Source: Planctomycetota bacterium (GTDB taxonomy: Bacteria; Planctomycetota; Phycisphaerae; WQYP01). From it: 7,086 nucleotides of DNA. The notes beneath the pieces were generated by a model, which saw nothing but the letters and a program-made list of their open reading frames with translations, searched no databases and was not told the DNA's origin. Of the stretch, positions 1 through 6,554 are shown piece by piece (position 1 is the stretch's first letter; every line of letters starts with the position of its first letter). The translations under genes and the position numbers were made by a program. The DNA is taken from positions 1 through 7,086 of the forward strand of contig JAJYPG010000061.1 in the NCBI GenBank assembly GCA_021795535.1. The letters run 5' to 3'.

Positions 1-2
1 AT

Positions 3-797
3 GCGGCCACACGCAGTCGTATTATTCATGAGATGATTGATGTGGCCGACCCCTGGGAATCTTTCTCCGCGGCGAGGTTTGCGACCATGGCCGGACCGGT
101 GCTGGAAACATATCAGCGGAATAACACGCCATTGGTTATTGTCGCGGGAACAATTCTCTATCTGCGTGCCCTGCTGGAAGGCCTTTTTGAAGGTCCTCCC
201 GCCGACGCGACGATTCGCGCTGAACTTGCAGCACAGGCGCAGAAAAATTCCGTTGCCAGTCTCCACCAGGAGTTGGTTAAAGTGGACCCGCTGGCCGCTA
301 CACGCATTCATGCCAATGATCAGCGGCGCATTATTCGCGCTCTGGAAGTTTTTCGCCTTACCGGCAAACCGATCAGCGCACTGCAAACACAGTGGCGGGA
401 GCAACATCCGCGTATTGACGCGCGTATCATCGGCATTACGCGTGAAAAGGCGGACTTGAATGGTCGCATCAACCGGCGTGTGCGAAACATGATTGAACTG
501 GGGTTGGTGGAGGAAGTGCGGCGGTTGACAACCGCGTCCGCCGGATTGTCAGACCAGGCTGGCCAGGCGGTTGGCTACCGGGAAATACTCAACCATCTGG
601 CCGGTCGCTTGTCGCTGCCTGATGCACTGGAAGAGATAAAAATTAACACGCGGCATCTGGCCAAACTCCAGCGAACCTGGCTCAAGCGTTTCACCAACGT
701 CCATTGGATTGAGGCCGCGGAATCCAGTAATCTCCAGGCTATGGCTGACGTCATACTGTCGCAGCTTCAGCCCGCGTTTGATAAAATAACCGGATGA
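3..797 (+). CDS. miaA: tRNA dimethylallyltransferase (MiaA), 5' end cut by window edge
   Basis: MiaA transfers a dimethylallyl group from DMAPP to N6 of adenosine 37 in tRNAs that read codons starting with U; the product is i6A, often methylthiolated later. The frame is open from base 3 with no stop, so the gene begins outside the window. 264 residues are visible against about 300-320 for the family, and the missing part would carry the P-loop and the catalytic Asp. Visible family marks, numbered from base 3, are a D-P-W-E-S-F-S-A-A-R-F segment near residues 16-26, YLRALLEGLF near 52-61, the strongly conserved NDQRRIIRALEVFRLTGKP near 105-123, QAVGYREIL near 189-197, and a basic tail ending K-L-Q-R-T-W-L-K-R-F. 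One oddity is that the usual G-T-G-L-Y motif reads G-T-I-L-Y. A kinase gene follows 29 bases downstream on the same strand. Family identity is certain; only the N-terminus is unseen. Confidence 0.96.
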   Translation, partial: AATRSRIIHEMIDVADPWESFSAARFATMAGPVLETYQRNNTPLVIVAGTILYLRALLEGLFEGPPADATIRAELAAQAQKNSVASLHQELVKVDPLAATRIHANDQRRIIRALEVFRLTGKPISALQTQWREQHPRIDARIIGITREKADLNGRINRRVRNMIELGLVEEVRRLTTASAGLSDQAGQAVGYREILNHLAGRLSLPDALEEIKINTRHLAKLQRTWLKRFTNVHWIEAAESSNLQAMADVILSQLQPAFDKITG

Positions 798-826
798 CAA
801 ATTGTTAAGAACGGAGTGGCATAACC

Positions 827-2188
827 ATGCGAATTCTAACCATTGATGTCGGTTCATCGTCCATTAAAGCAGGCGTTTTCAAGCGGGGAAAACTCAAGCG
901 ACTGGTGCAGGTGCCCATTGTCGCCGCTACGCTGGGGCAACAGGTGGAAGTGCCCGCGGTGGAACTTCTTAAGGCTTTCCGCCTGGCGATGGTTCAGGCG
1001 ATGGATGGCTATAAAAAACTTGATGCCCTGGCCATAGACACTTTTTGTCCCGGTTTGGTGGCACAGGACAAACAGGGACGGGTGATTGCGGGTTGTATTA
1101 CCCATCAGGACAGGCGCAGCAAAAAGCAGGCGATTGAACTGGAAAAGCGGATTGGTGCCCGGCGACACCTGGAGCTTGTCGGCAACCTTCCGTTTCCGGG
1201 TGGAATGGCCTCCACTTCGCTGCTCTGGCTAAGAGAAAATGAGCCTGCGCTCTTTAAACGCATCCACCGCATCGGGCAGCCGACCACACTGCTGGTTCAC
1301 GCTTTGACCGGGCAGTGGGTGATTGATCCATCGCAGGCGGCTTTTTTGGGCCTGTATGATGCAGTGCATCTTTCCGGCTGGGTGGATGAACTTCTGGACA
1401 CGGTGGGAGTTAAGAAAAATCAGTTGCCGGAAATTCTTTTTGCCGATGAAATCGCGGGAACCATTACCCCCGCCGCAGCACGGGAACTGAACCTGCCGGC
1501 GGGCTGTCCGGTCTTCTCCGGTATGGTGGACACCAGTGCGGCAATGCTGGCGACCGATTGCCGGCCAGGGCGGTTGGTACACAGCGCGGGTTCAACCGAT
1601 GTTCTGGCCTTGTGTTTGTCGGCGGCGCATCCCGCCGCGGATATTCTCACGCGGCCATTGGGCACGGGAAAATATTCTCCCAAACGCTGGCTGGCGGTAA
1701 GCACCATTGCCGCCGGGGGATCAAGCGTTAAATGGGCACATGAAAATCTGTTTGCTGATCATTCCAGCAAGGCCTTCTACAAGTTGTTGCGGAAGTTGAC
1801 GGATCAACTTATGGAAAAAGCCGGTGGCGGGCCGGTGACGGATGAAGTTGTGTTTTCGCCATGGCTTGCGGGCGATCGAACCAGTGTGGAAACACGGAGA
1901 GCGGCGTTTTCCAATCTGACATTGGCTTCCACGCGAGAGCAAATGCTTGGCGCGATGTTGGAATCGCTGGCACAGGCCAGCCGCCAGCGTTTCAGCCGCC
2001 TGTGTGATATTCACAAGCCGCAGACCGATATTTTTACAATGGGTGGCCAGCGCGAACTGGCGGACTTGATGCACCATCACTGGCCGGGAAAATGGAACTT
2101 TATGCCGCTGAAGAACCAGGCGATTGGCGGGCTATGTTGCATGGTGGCCAACCTGCCGACGGCTGCGCCGAGAGCAGGAGAAGGTTGA
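827..2188 (+). CDS. FGGY-family carbohydrate kinase
   Basis: A cytoplasmic ATP-dependent sugar kinase of the FGGY family (xylulokinase/gluconokinase/glycerol kinase superfamily), 453 residues and slightly shorter than the usual 480-520. The actin-like N-domain opens with ILTIDVGSSSIKAGVF (residues 3-18), the phosphate-1 loop. The substrate-side segment is IDTFCPGLVAQD (70-81), followed by THQDRR (92-97), equivalent to the family W-x-D-x-R motif. The catalytic base is predicted to be Asp235 in SGMVDTSAAML. The C-domain begins near H252-S-A-G-S-T-D, where most relatives read G-T-S. SPWLAGDRTSVETR (344-357) and the MGGQRELADL segment (405-414) match the two FGGY C-domain motifs. The start is supported by GGAG at 813-816, ten bases before the ATG. 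The gene follows miaA by 29 bases, so co-transcription is possible. The sugar cannot be named from sequence alone. No clear rho-independent terminator is seen after the stop. Confidence 0.92.
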   Translation: MRILTIDVGSSSIKAGVFKRGKLKRLVQVPIVAATLGQQVEVPAVELLKAFRLAMVQAMDGYKKLDALAIDTFCPGLVAQDKQGRVIAGCITHQDRRSKKQAIELEKRIGARRHLELVGNLPFPGGMASTSLLWLRENEPALFKRIHRIGQPTTLLVHALTGQWVIDPSQAAFLGLYDAVHLSGWVDELLDTVGVKKNQLPEILFADEIAGTITPAAARELNLPAGCPVFSGMVDTSAAMLATDCRPGRLVHSAGSTDVLALCLSAAHPAADILTRPLGTGKYSPKRWLAVSTIAAGGSSVKWAHENLFADHSSKAFYKLLRKLTDQLMEKAGGGPVTDEVVFSPWLAGDRTSVETRRAAFSNLTLASTREQMLGAMLESLAQASRQRFSRLCDIHKPQTDIFTMGGQRELADLMHHHWPGKWNFMPLKNQAIGGLCCMVANLPTAAPRAGEG

Positions 2189-2285
2189 ACAGGTGATCAG
2201 TAGAACTCAAGGAAGATGGAAAGGAAGAAGGACAGGACTTTTTTGGAAAAGTGGTGAAAAAAGTGTGAGCAAAGTGCTTAAAATG

Positions 2286-2373
2286 TAGACTATGGCCAAA
2301 GTGAGTCCCTTGTTTTATAGACTATGGCCAAGCGAAATCGCAAAAAAAGGCTTGTTTTGTAGACTATGGCCAA
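2286..2373 (+). repeat. Three spaced copies of a 14-bp motif (iteron-like)
   Basis: The sequence TAGACTATGGCCAA occurs exactly at 2286-2299, 2318-2331 and 2360-2373. Starts are 32 and 42 bp apart, close to three and four turns of B-DNA, so all copies would face the same side of the helix. Copies 2 and 3 share a longer 23-bp match (2309-2331 and 2351-2373), differing only at one position eight bases into the element. The surroundings are A/T-rich with several A7 and T7 runs. This arrangement suits an array of protein binding sites, but no binding protein or replication gene is in the window. The spacers are too short and irregular for CRISPR. Confidence 0.7.
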
Positions 2374-2383
2374 AAAAGACGTT

Positions 2384-2486
2384 TTTTTGCTCGTTGGATT
2401 TTGATTGTTTTCTGTTGGCGCGGCGCGCAGGGTGCCCCTGATGGGGCATCAACGAGCAACGAACAACAATAATCAAAGAGCAAAAA
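2384..2486. repeat. About 100-bp imperfect palindromic element with internal hairpin
   Basis: The left end, TTTTTGCTCGTTGGATT (2384-2400), is nearly the reverse complement of the right end AATCAAAGAGCAAAAA (2471-2486), with one mismatch and one indel. A second, perfect 10-bp pairing is possible between TTGCTCGTTG (2387-2396) and CAACGAGCAA (2450-2459). Inside lies a hairpin with arms TGCCCC (2433-2438) and GGGGCA (2443-2448) around a TGAT loop, extended by two outer pairs. A GC-only core sits near 2416-2428. It could be a MITE-like remnant, a structured RNA, or the 3' structure of the kinase transcript; no T-run follows the inner hairpin, so a classical terminator is unlikely. Confidence 0.5.
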
Positions 2487-2693
2487 TGAATTGATCAGTG
2501 ATCTGTGGTCATTGAAATTATTCACTTGTCAACTGCCGGAGATGCGCAGCGCTGATTTTGGTGCGGGCGCAGTGGTTCCGGCCATGTGCGAATCTGGTAT
2601 TCGCCTGGGAAGTTATAGGGAATCGTGGAGAGGGATAAACGCTTCGCTCAATTTTCCACTGAGCATAGCGCGGCGGAGTTGCAGACAAAATGT
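2487..2693. other. Non-coding stretch with no recognisable content
   Basis: Reading frames cross this stretch on both strands, but none has a ribosome binding site, a recognisable domain or an end that coincides with a change in sequence character. Short palindromes such as TGATCA near its left end are the only local structure I can see. I regard it as intergenic. Confidence 0.4.
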
Positions 2694-2873
2694 CACGCGG
2701 AGACACCAAGACGGACGGACGACGGACTACAACGGATTCACAGGAGGCAACGGAGGAAACTGAGGACGAAGAGGACGACGGATTTTCACCTCGGAGACGC
2801 GGAGTTGGCGGAGGACGATGGTTTTCACCACGACGACACAACGACACGACGTTACGAACGAAAGCGAAATGAG
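2694..2873. repeat. GA/CG-rich low-complexity tract
   Basis: The tract is built from degenerate short words such as CGGAG, GACGG, CGACG and ACAACGAC. It includes an imperfect direct repeat of about 20 bp (2771-2790 and 2811-2829, GAGGACGAYGG followed by TTTTCACC). Such sequence gives long, charged, repetitive reading frames in several frames at once, which are translation artefacts. No gene is called here. Confidence 0.6.
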
Positions 2874-2947
2874 ACCTGGATACGTTGACATTAATACGGC
2901 CTTTTGCTGCGGCGGGGGGTACATTATTAATTCGCGTCGAGCGGGCC

Positions 2948-2988
2948 ACGGGATAACTCCCGTAGCTGCGTGGTGTAAACCCGCGGCT
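2948..2988 (+). other. Double tetraloop hairpin, repeat unit 1
   Basis: Hairpin A has arms ACGGGA (2948-2953) and TCCCGT (2958-2963) closed by TAAC, a UMAC-class tetraloop in RNA. Hairpin B starts on the next base. AGCTGCG (2964-2970) pairs with CGCGGCT (2982-2988) with one G-T wobble, then after a bulged T, GGT pairs with ACC around GTAA, a GNRA-class tetraloop. Both loops are of stable RNA classes only when read on the plus strand, which points to a transcribed structure. This is predicted by eye; no folding was run. Confidence 0.55.
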
Positions 2989-3099
2989 GGCTTGCGGATG
3001 AATCTGTTGAATGAAGTCGCACATTATTCGCGGGACTGGTTTAATGCCAAGGCGGTTTGCTGCGGCGGACGGCACATTTTAATTCGCGTCGAGCGGGCC

Positions 3100-3140
3100 A
3101 CGGGATAACTCCCGTAGCTGCGTGGTGTAAACCCGCGGCT
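3100..3140 (+). other. Double tetraloop hairpin, repeat unit 2
   Basis: This is an exact copy of the two-hairpin structure of unit 1, shifted by 152 bases: arms at 3100-3105/3110-3115 with TAAC loop, and 3116-3122/3134-3140 with the bulged T and GTAA loop. Because the two copies are identical, no compensatory changes are available to test the fold within this window. Confidence 0.55.
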
Positions 3141-3296
3141 GGCTTGCGGATGAATCGGTAGTATTAAATCGCACATTATTCGCGGGACTGGTTTAATGCC
3201 AAGGCGGTTTGCTTCGGCGGGCGGTGCATTTTAATTTTTCAATCCACCGGCCTCGCGGACTTGACGCCGCGGCCCCCATATTGTCACTATACTCCA

Positions 3297-4610
3297 ATGA
3301 ATTCCTCCAATGACACACACAACGGCTATCTTCCGGCCGATGGCGGCTGCACTGTTTTGGCGCTAAATACCCTGCTCACGCCTGAAGGCCGGGTACTGCT
3401 AGCCGCGATGTGCGGAGAGTTATTGAACACGCACCGCGATCCTTCCATTTCATTTATAGAGAGTTGGCGACGGCAGTTTGCTCCGGAAGTCGTCAATACG
3501 GCGCTGGTGGTGGCAAAATCAACACTTGCGGCCAGAGGAAAACATGGAAAATTTCCGCAACAACCGAATGAAGATTCCATATTCTGGGCCGTGCCGGAGG
3601 CTCTTGAACAGGCAACGTCGATTCATGTGGCAGCGTACAAAGCGGCAAAACTCATGGAGCTGTTGCCTGGCACACAACGGGTTTTTGATATTTGTGGCGG
3701 CATAGGCGGCGATGCGCTGGCACTGGCCCGGTTTGCCCCGGTTGAGGCATGGGAAATCAGTCCGGTTCGGGCCTGGATGGCCCGGCAAAATACCAGGCTT
3801 CCCGGTTTGCATTCGGTAACAGTAAGGGAAGAGGATATTCTTAATGCGAAAATAGTGCCCGCCGCGCAGTGTGCATTTCATCTGGATCCGGCCCGTCGGT
3901 CAGCAACCAGGCGATCCTTCAACACTCCACAGATGCACCCGGACCCATGGCAGGTCATGCAGGCATTTGCATTTTGTAACGGTGGAATGATCAAGCTGAG
4001 TCCGGCCATCGACTTTTCATCACTACCGTCGGGCCATCTGGAAATAATCAGTGAGCCGGGTACGGTGGTGCAGGCACTGCTGTGGGTCGGGGGACCGGCA
4101 CAAACCCTGGGAGTGGCCAGACGCACGGCAACGCTGGTTCGCAGTTCGGAAAAAGCATGGTCTTTTACCAGTTTGCCCGCCGCTCCGACTGAATTGACTG
4201 TGCCGGACGGCTGGATGTATGAGGTGGATGGCGCGCTGAGTCGTTCCGGCCTGGCGGCCCCATTTCTTTTAGAAATGGGGCTTAAACCCGTTACGGTGGA
4301 CGGTGGTTACGCCACTGGTCCGAAGCTGTCACCACATATAGCCATGCGTGCATTTCAGGTAGAGGCGGTAATGCCCTTTTCGCCGGAAAAACTTTCCCGC
4401 TGGCTGAACCGTCAGCCGGTGAGATCAGACCTGCGCCCGGCCATTGTCGAGGTCAAGACGCGCGGCGGACTGGGGTTGAATACCGATGCGTTGCAAAGGC
4501 AATTCACGCGACAGGCAAAACAATCCTGCACGGTTCTTATTTATCCAGTCCATGGGAAAAAAATGGTGGTAGTGGCCCATCGGCCCGTAATCCGTCAATT
4601 ACCGGATTAG
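3297..4610 (+). CDS. SAM-dependent methyltransferase with C-terminal THUMP-like domain
   Basis: A class I, Rossmann-fold methyltransferase, probably cytoplasmic. The target is unknown; the THUMP-like C-terminus hints at RNA binding, as in other THUMP proteins. Numbered from the ATG at 3297 (437 residues): SAM motif I is VFDICGGIGGDAL (129-141), the acidic end of strand 2 is Glu153 in WEISP, and the family hallmark DPARR is at 197-201. KLSPAIDFSSLP (233-244) and the EPGTVVQALLWVG block (253-265) match the middle of the family. The THUMP-like part is about 353-423, ending near VEVKTRGGLG and the LIYPV strand. A TTG start at 3261 would add 12 residues of low-complexity character. I prefer the ATG, though neither start has a clear Shine-Dalgarno. 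The stop overlaps the stop of the opposing glycosyltransferase gene by four bases. Family assignment is confident, substrate is not. Confidence 0.88.
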   Translation: MNSSNDTHNGYLPADGGCTVLALNTLLTPEGRVLLAAMCGELLNTHRDPSISFIESWRRQFAPEVVNTALVVAKSTLAARGKHGKFPQQPNEDSIFWAVPEALEQATSIHVAAYKAAKLMELLPGTQRVFDICGGIGGDALALARFAPVEAWEISPVRAWMARQNTRLPGLHSVTVREEDILNAKIVPAAQCAFHLDPARRSATRRSFNTPQMHPDPWQVMQAFAFCNGGMIKLSPAIDFSSLPSGHLEIISEPGTVVQALLWVGGPAQTLGVARRTATLVRSSEKAWSFTSLPAAPTELTVPDGWMYEVDGALSRSGLAAPFLLEMGLKPVTVDGGYATGPKLSPHIAMRAFQVEAVMPFSPEKLSRWLNRQPVRSDLRPAIVEVKTRGGLGLNTDALQRQFTRQAKQSCTVLIYPVHGKKMVVVAHRPVIRQLPD

Positions 4611-6364
4611 TACCACGGTTTTCCCGGAATTTTAGGAAAGCCCTTGAATCCGTAGCATTTCCACAAAGCCAGGTTCTTCATGAAAACGCCGTGATAGTAA
4701 AGCGGAATCATCTGCATTTTTCCAACGTGCGCAAATGCCGGCAACACAATTTGCTTAAGCTGTGCCTCGGAAAACCAGCCAATCAGCACGGCATTTCGCC
4801 CAAGGAATCGCAGCTTGCCGGTTGCGGGATTGGTCTGATCAATGCCCGGCCACAGGTTGAATTGACTCTCGCGGGCCCCCGTAAGACTCTCTATGCAATA
4901 AACAAACGGGTGATCCGGCAGATAAAAAGCCAGGGAACTTGCCTCGTCCCAGCGATCGGAAATGACCAGCGGCAGCGGGCCATGTCCCGGCCACATGGAA
5001 AGGCGAACCTTGCTGACCGCCAGGCCGCGAATGCGCAGGTCATGGAGTCTAAAGGCCGGGTCCCAGCGCACCGCCGGGAACCGTTTTCCCGTGGGGTCCA
5101 GATGGGCCACCAAAGGATAAAACCGCTGGGTATTTTCCGCCAGAACATACAAACAGAATCCAAAAGCGACCGCCGTCACCAGCCACCGGCGATAGTATTT
5201 ATTTTCCCGCGCATTATTCCAGCGTTCCGTGGCAATTCCCGCCAGAAGAATCATGGCGGAAAAATAACCGGCCGCGGGCCAGTTTGGTTCAACTTTAGTC
5301 CAGAAGCTGAGTAAAAAATAGAAACCAAAGAGTGGAAGTGCCAGAGAAAGCAAAAACACCCAGTGCGCCACCGCCGCCGAATTGGCCTGAAGGCGGCATT
5401 TTTTTACCGCATCGACAAAAGCCAAAATCAGCAGCACAAAAACAATGCCGGCACAAATACCGGCTTGCGATCCAACATAAATCGCCACCTGTGCCGGTAT
5501 ATGTTCCAGATGTTTGAGCAGATTGAAGTGGCGTTCCAATCCGCCTTCACCGCCAATATGGCGAAACATGACCCAATTGTGATCCGCATTCCAGACCAGT
5601 GTGGGAATTTGAATGACCAGCATAATAAGCACCGCAACAAGGCTATGCCACGTCGCGAGCCGCTGCCTTAAATACCGATTAAACAGTGCGGCAAAAGCCA
5701 ATGATGGCGGCAGAAAAATCGGAATGGGTTTGCATAAAATACCCAACCCCGCCAGAAGGCCGGCCAAATACAGCCAGAACCAACTTGCCCGCCGATCCGG
5801 CTCCTCCAGTATGGCGCCATCGGCGCCGCGATGCGGTTCCACCGCCAGCCACACGCATAGCGAGGCCAGCGCCCAGCTTAAATACATGGGGGAATCAATC
5901 GTCATCAGCAGCGAACCGACGGCAAAGACCGGCATACCCGCGGAAAGCACCATAAGCATAAGCCCCGCACGATCATCGCGGAACATGCGCCGAGCCAGGA
6001 TAAAACTCGCAAGTCCGCTGACGAAGGCAAAAAGCACCGCCGGAGTGCGTATGACCGGCATGGTGGCATGGGCCACGCCAAACCAGCGTCCCACCACAAT
6101 TGCGACGTGAATAATAAGCGCAATTCCCGGCCCTTTTGAATAATAACCCCATGCCAAATGTTTGGACCAAAGCCAATAGTGGCTTTCATCCTCGGTCAGA
6201 TCGAATGGACAATTGTGGTAAAGAAACGTCAGATTGGAAACCAGTCCGAACGTCAGCAAACTCAAAGCCGTCCAGATGCACCATGGCCGTTTGATCCATG
6301 GATGGTTCTCCTGATCGCCAATCGCCTCGGAGGCCTGGGAAGATTCACTGCTGTTGTCCATCAT
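4607..6364 (-). CDS. GT39-family (PMT/ArnT-like) membrane glycosyltransferase
   Basis: An integral membrane enzyme that by family moves a sugar from a polyprenyl-phosphate carrier to an acceptor on the outer face of the inner membrane; donor and acceptor are unknown. It has 585 residues. A short cytoplasmic lead (1-28) is followed by a first membrane segment (about 30-50) and the first periplasmic loop with FDLTEDESHYW (54-64), whose Asp59-Glu60 pair is the GT39 catalytic signature. YYSKGPG (74-80), TIDSP (155-159), CKP (211-213) and KVEPNWPAAGY (357-367) are further family motifs. About ten more hydrophobic segments run to near 409; residues 410-585 form a soluble tail. AGGCGGA (6380-6374) lies nine bases before the first of two tandem ATGs and fits a ribosome binding site. 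Its stop overlaps that of the methyltransferase gene. A 48-codon frame ends directly at its start codon. Confidence 0.92.
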   Translation of the reverse strand: MMDNSSESSQASEAIGDQENHPWIKRPWCIWTALSLLTFGLVSNLTFLYHNCPFDLTEDESHYWLWSKHLAWGYYSKGPGIALIIHVAIVVGRWFGVAHATMPVIRTPAVLFAFVSGLASFILARRMFRDDRAGLMLMVLSAGMPVFAVGSLLMTIDSPMYLSWALASLCVWLAVEPHRGADGAILEEPDRRASWFWLYLAGLLAGLGILCKPIPIFLPPSLAFAALFNRYLRQRLATWHSLVAVLIMLVIQIPTLVWNADHNWVMFRHIGGEGGLERHFNLLKHLEHIPAQVAIYVGSQAGICAGIVFVLLILAFVDAVKKCRLQANSAAVAHWVFLLSLALPLFGFYFLLSFWTKVEPNWPAAGYFSAMILLAGIATERWNNARENKYYRRWLVTAVAFGFCLYVLAENTQRFYPLVAHLDPTGKRFPAVRWDPAFRLHDLRIRGLAVSKVRLSMWPGHGPLPLVISDRWDEASSLAFYLPDHPFVYCIESLTGARESQFNLWPGIDQTNPATGKLRFLGRNAVLIGWFSEAQLKQIVLPAFAHVGKMQMIPLYYHGVFMKNLALWKCYGFKGFPKIPGKPWY

Positions 6365-6511
6365 TTATTTTTGTCCGCCTTGGTTGCCGGATGATCGGTC
6401 GGCCCCACCAACCGGAATCCAGATTATTTTCACTTCGTATCCGCCGCGGACGGAGTATTTTCCGCGGTAATTGGTCGATGTCAAACCCGCAACACCATTC
6501 TTTGCTAACAT
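6365..6511 (-). CDS. Possible 48-residue small protein upstream of the GT39 gene
   Basis: I do not recognise this frame. It runs from an ATG at 6511 to a TAA at 6367-6365 that directly abuts the GT39 start, and the GT39 ribosome binding site lies inside its last codons, a layout typical of translational coupling. The peptide has a plausible protein character: a Tyr/Arg/Gly-rich middle (NYRGKYSVRGGYEV), then a hydrophobic KIIWIPVGG, then a polar Gly/Gln tail. About two thirds of codons begin with a purine, as in real genes. Against it, no Shine-Dalgarno precedes the ATG, an in-frame TGA lies seven codons upstream, and a perfect TTGACA promoter box for the GT39 gene could lie within it. It may be a true small gene, the decayed end of a longer gene, or chance. 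Confidence 0.35.
   Translation of the reverse strand: MLAKNGVAGLTSTNYRGKYSVRGGYEVKIIWIPVGGADRSSGNQGGQK
6444..6484 (-). promoter_or_regulatory. Candidate GT39 promoter with overlapping inverted repeat
   Basis: Read on the minus strand, a perfect TTGACA box lies at 6484-6479. AAAATACT follows at 6461-6454, giving a weak -10 with a spacer of 17-19 bp depending on register. The 7-bp inverted repeat CCGCGGA / TCCGCGG (6467-6461 and 6450-6444), with arms 10 bp apart, brackets this -10 and could be an operator. Transcription would begin roughly 80 bases before the GT39 ATG. This reading competes with the small reading frame called over the same bases. Confidence 0.35.
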
Positions 6512-6554
6512 TACTGGAAAAAGGGTTCAATCCGCAAGGCTGGACAACCAACGG

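Larger units (their letters stand above)
2889..3234 (+). repeat. Tandem 152-bp direct repeat, two full units plus an upstream remnant
   Basis: Unit 1 spans 2931-3082 and unit 2 spans 3083-3234. By hand alignment they differ at about 9 of 152 positions. Five differences cluster in a 12-base patch (3005-3016 in unit 1) and four lie in the last 25 bases, while the first 70 or so bases are identical. A diverged copy of the unit's last 40 bases lies just before unit 1 (2889-2930), so the array once had at least part of a third unit. The array ends about 60 bases before the methyltransferase ATG. Each unit carries two adjacent hairpins, listed separately. Confidence 0.85.

Noticed and set aside
2286..2373. 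CRISPR-like array
   Set aside because: Only three copies, core of 14 bp, unequal spacers of 18 and 28 bp, and no cas gene.
2431..2450. Intrinsic terminator for the kinase gene
   Set aside because: The stem is good but no T-run follows it, and it lies about 240 bases after the stop codon.
2518..3075. Minus-strand frame of 185 codons
   Set aside because: It runs through the low-complexity tract and into the tandem repeat, is Ser/Arg/Pro-rich, has no ribosome binding site and no domain. Its length is a by-product of repeated sequence.
3261..3293. TTGACG / TATACT promoter for the methyltransferase
   Set aside because: The 21-bp spacer is too long for a standard sigma-70 promoter, and the start of transcription would fall at or past the ATG.
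4691..5314. Plus-strand frame of 207 codons inside the GT39 gene
   Set aside because: It is antisense to a clear membrane protein with conserved motifs; long antisense frames are expected from its codon use.
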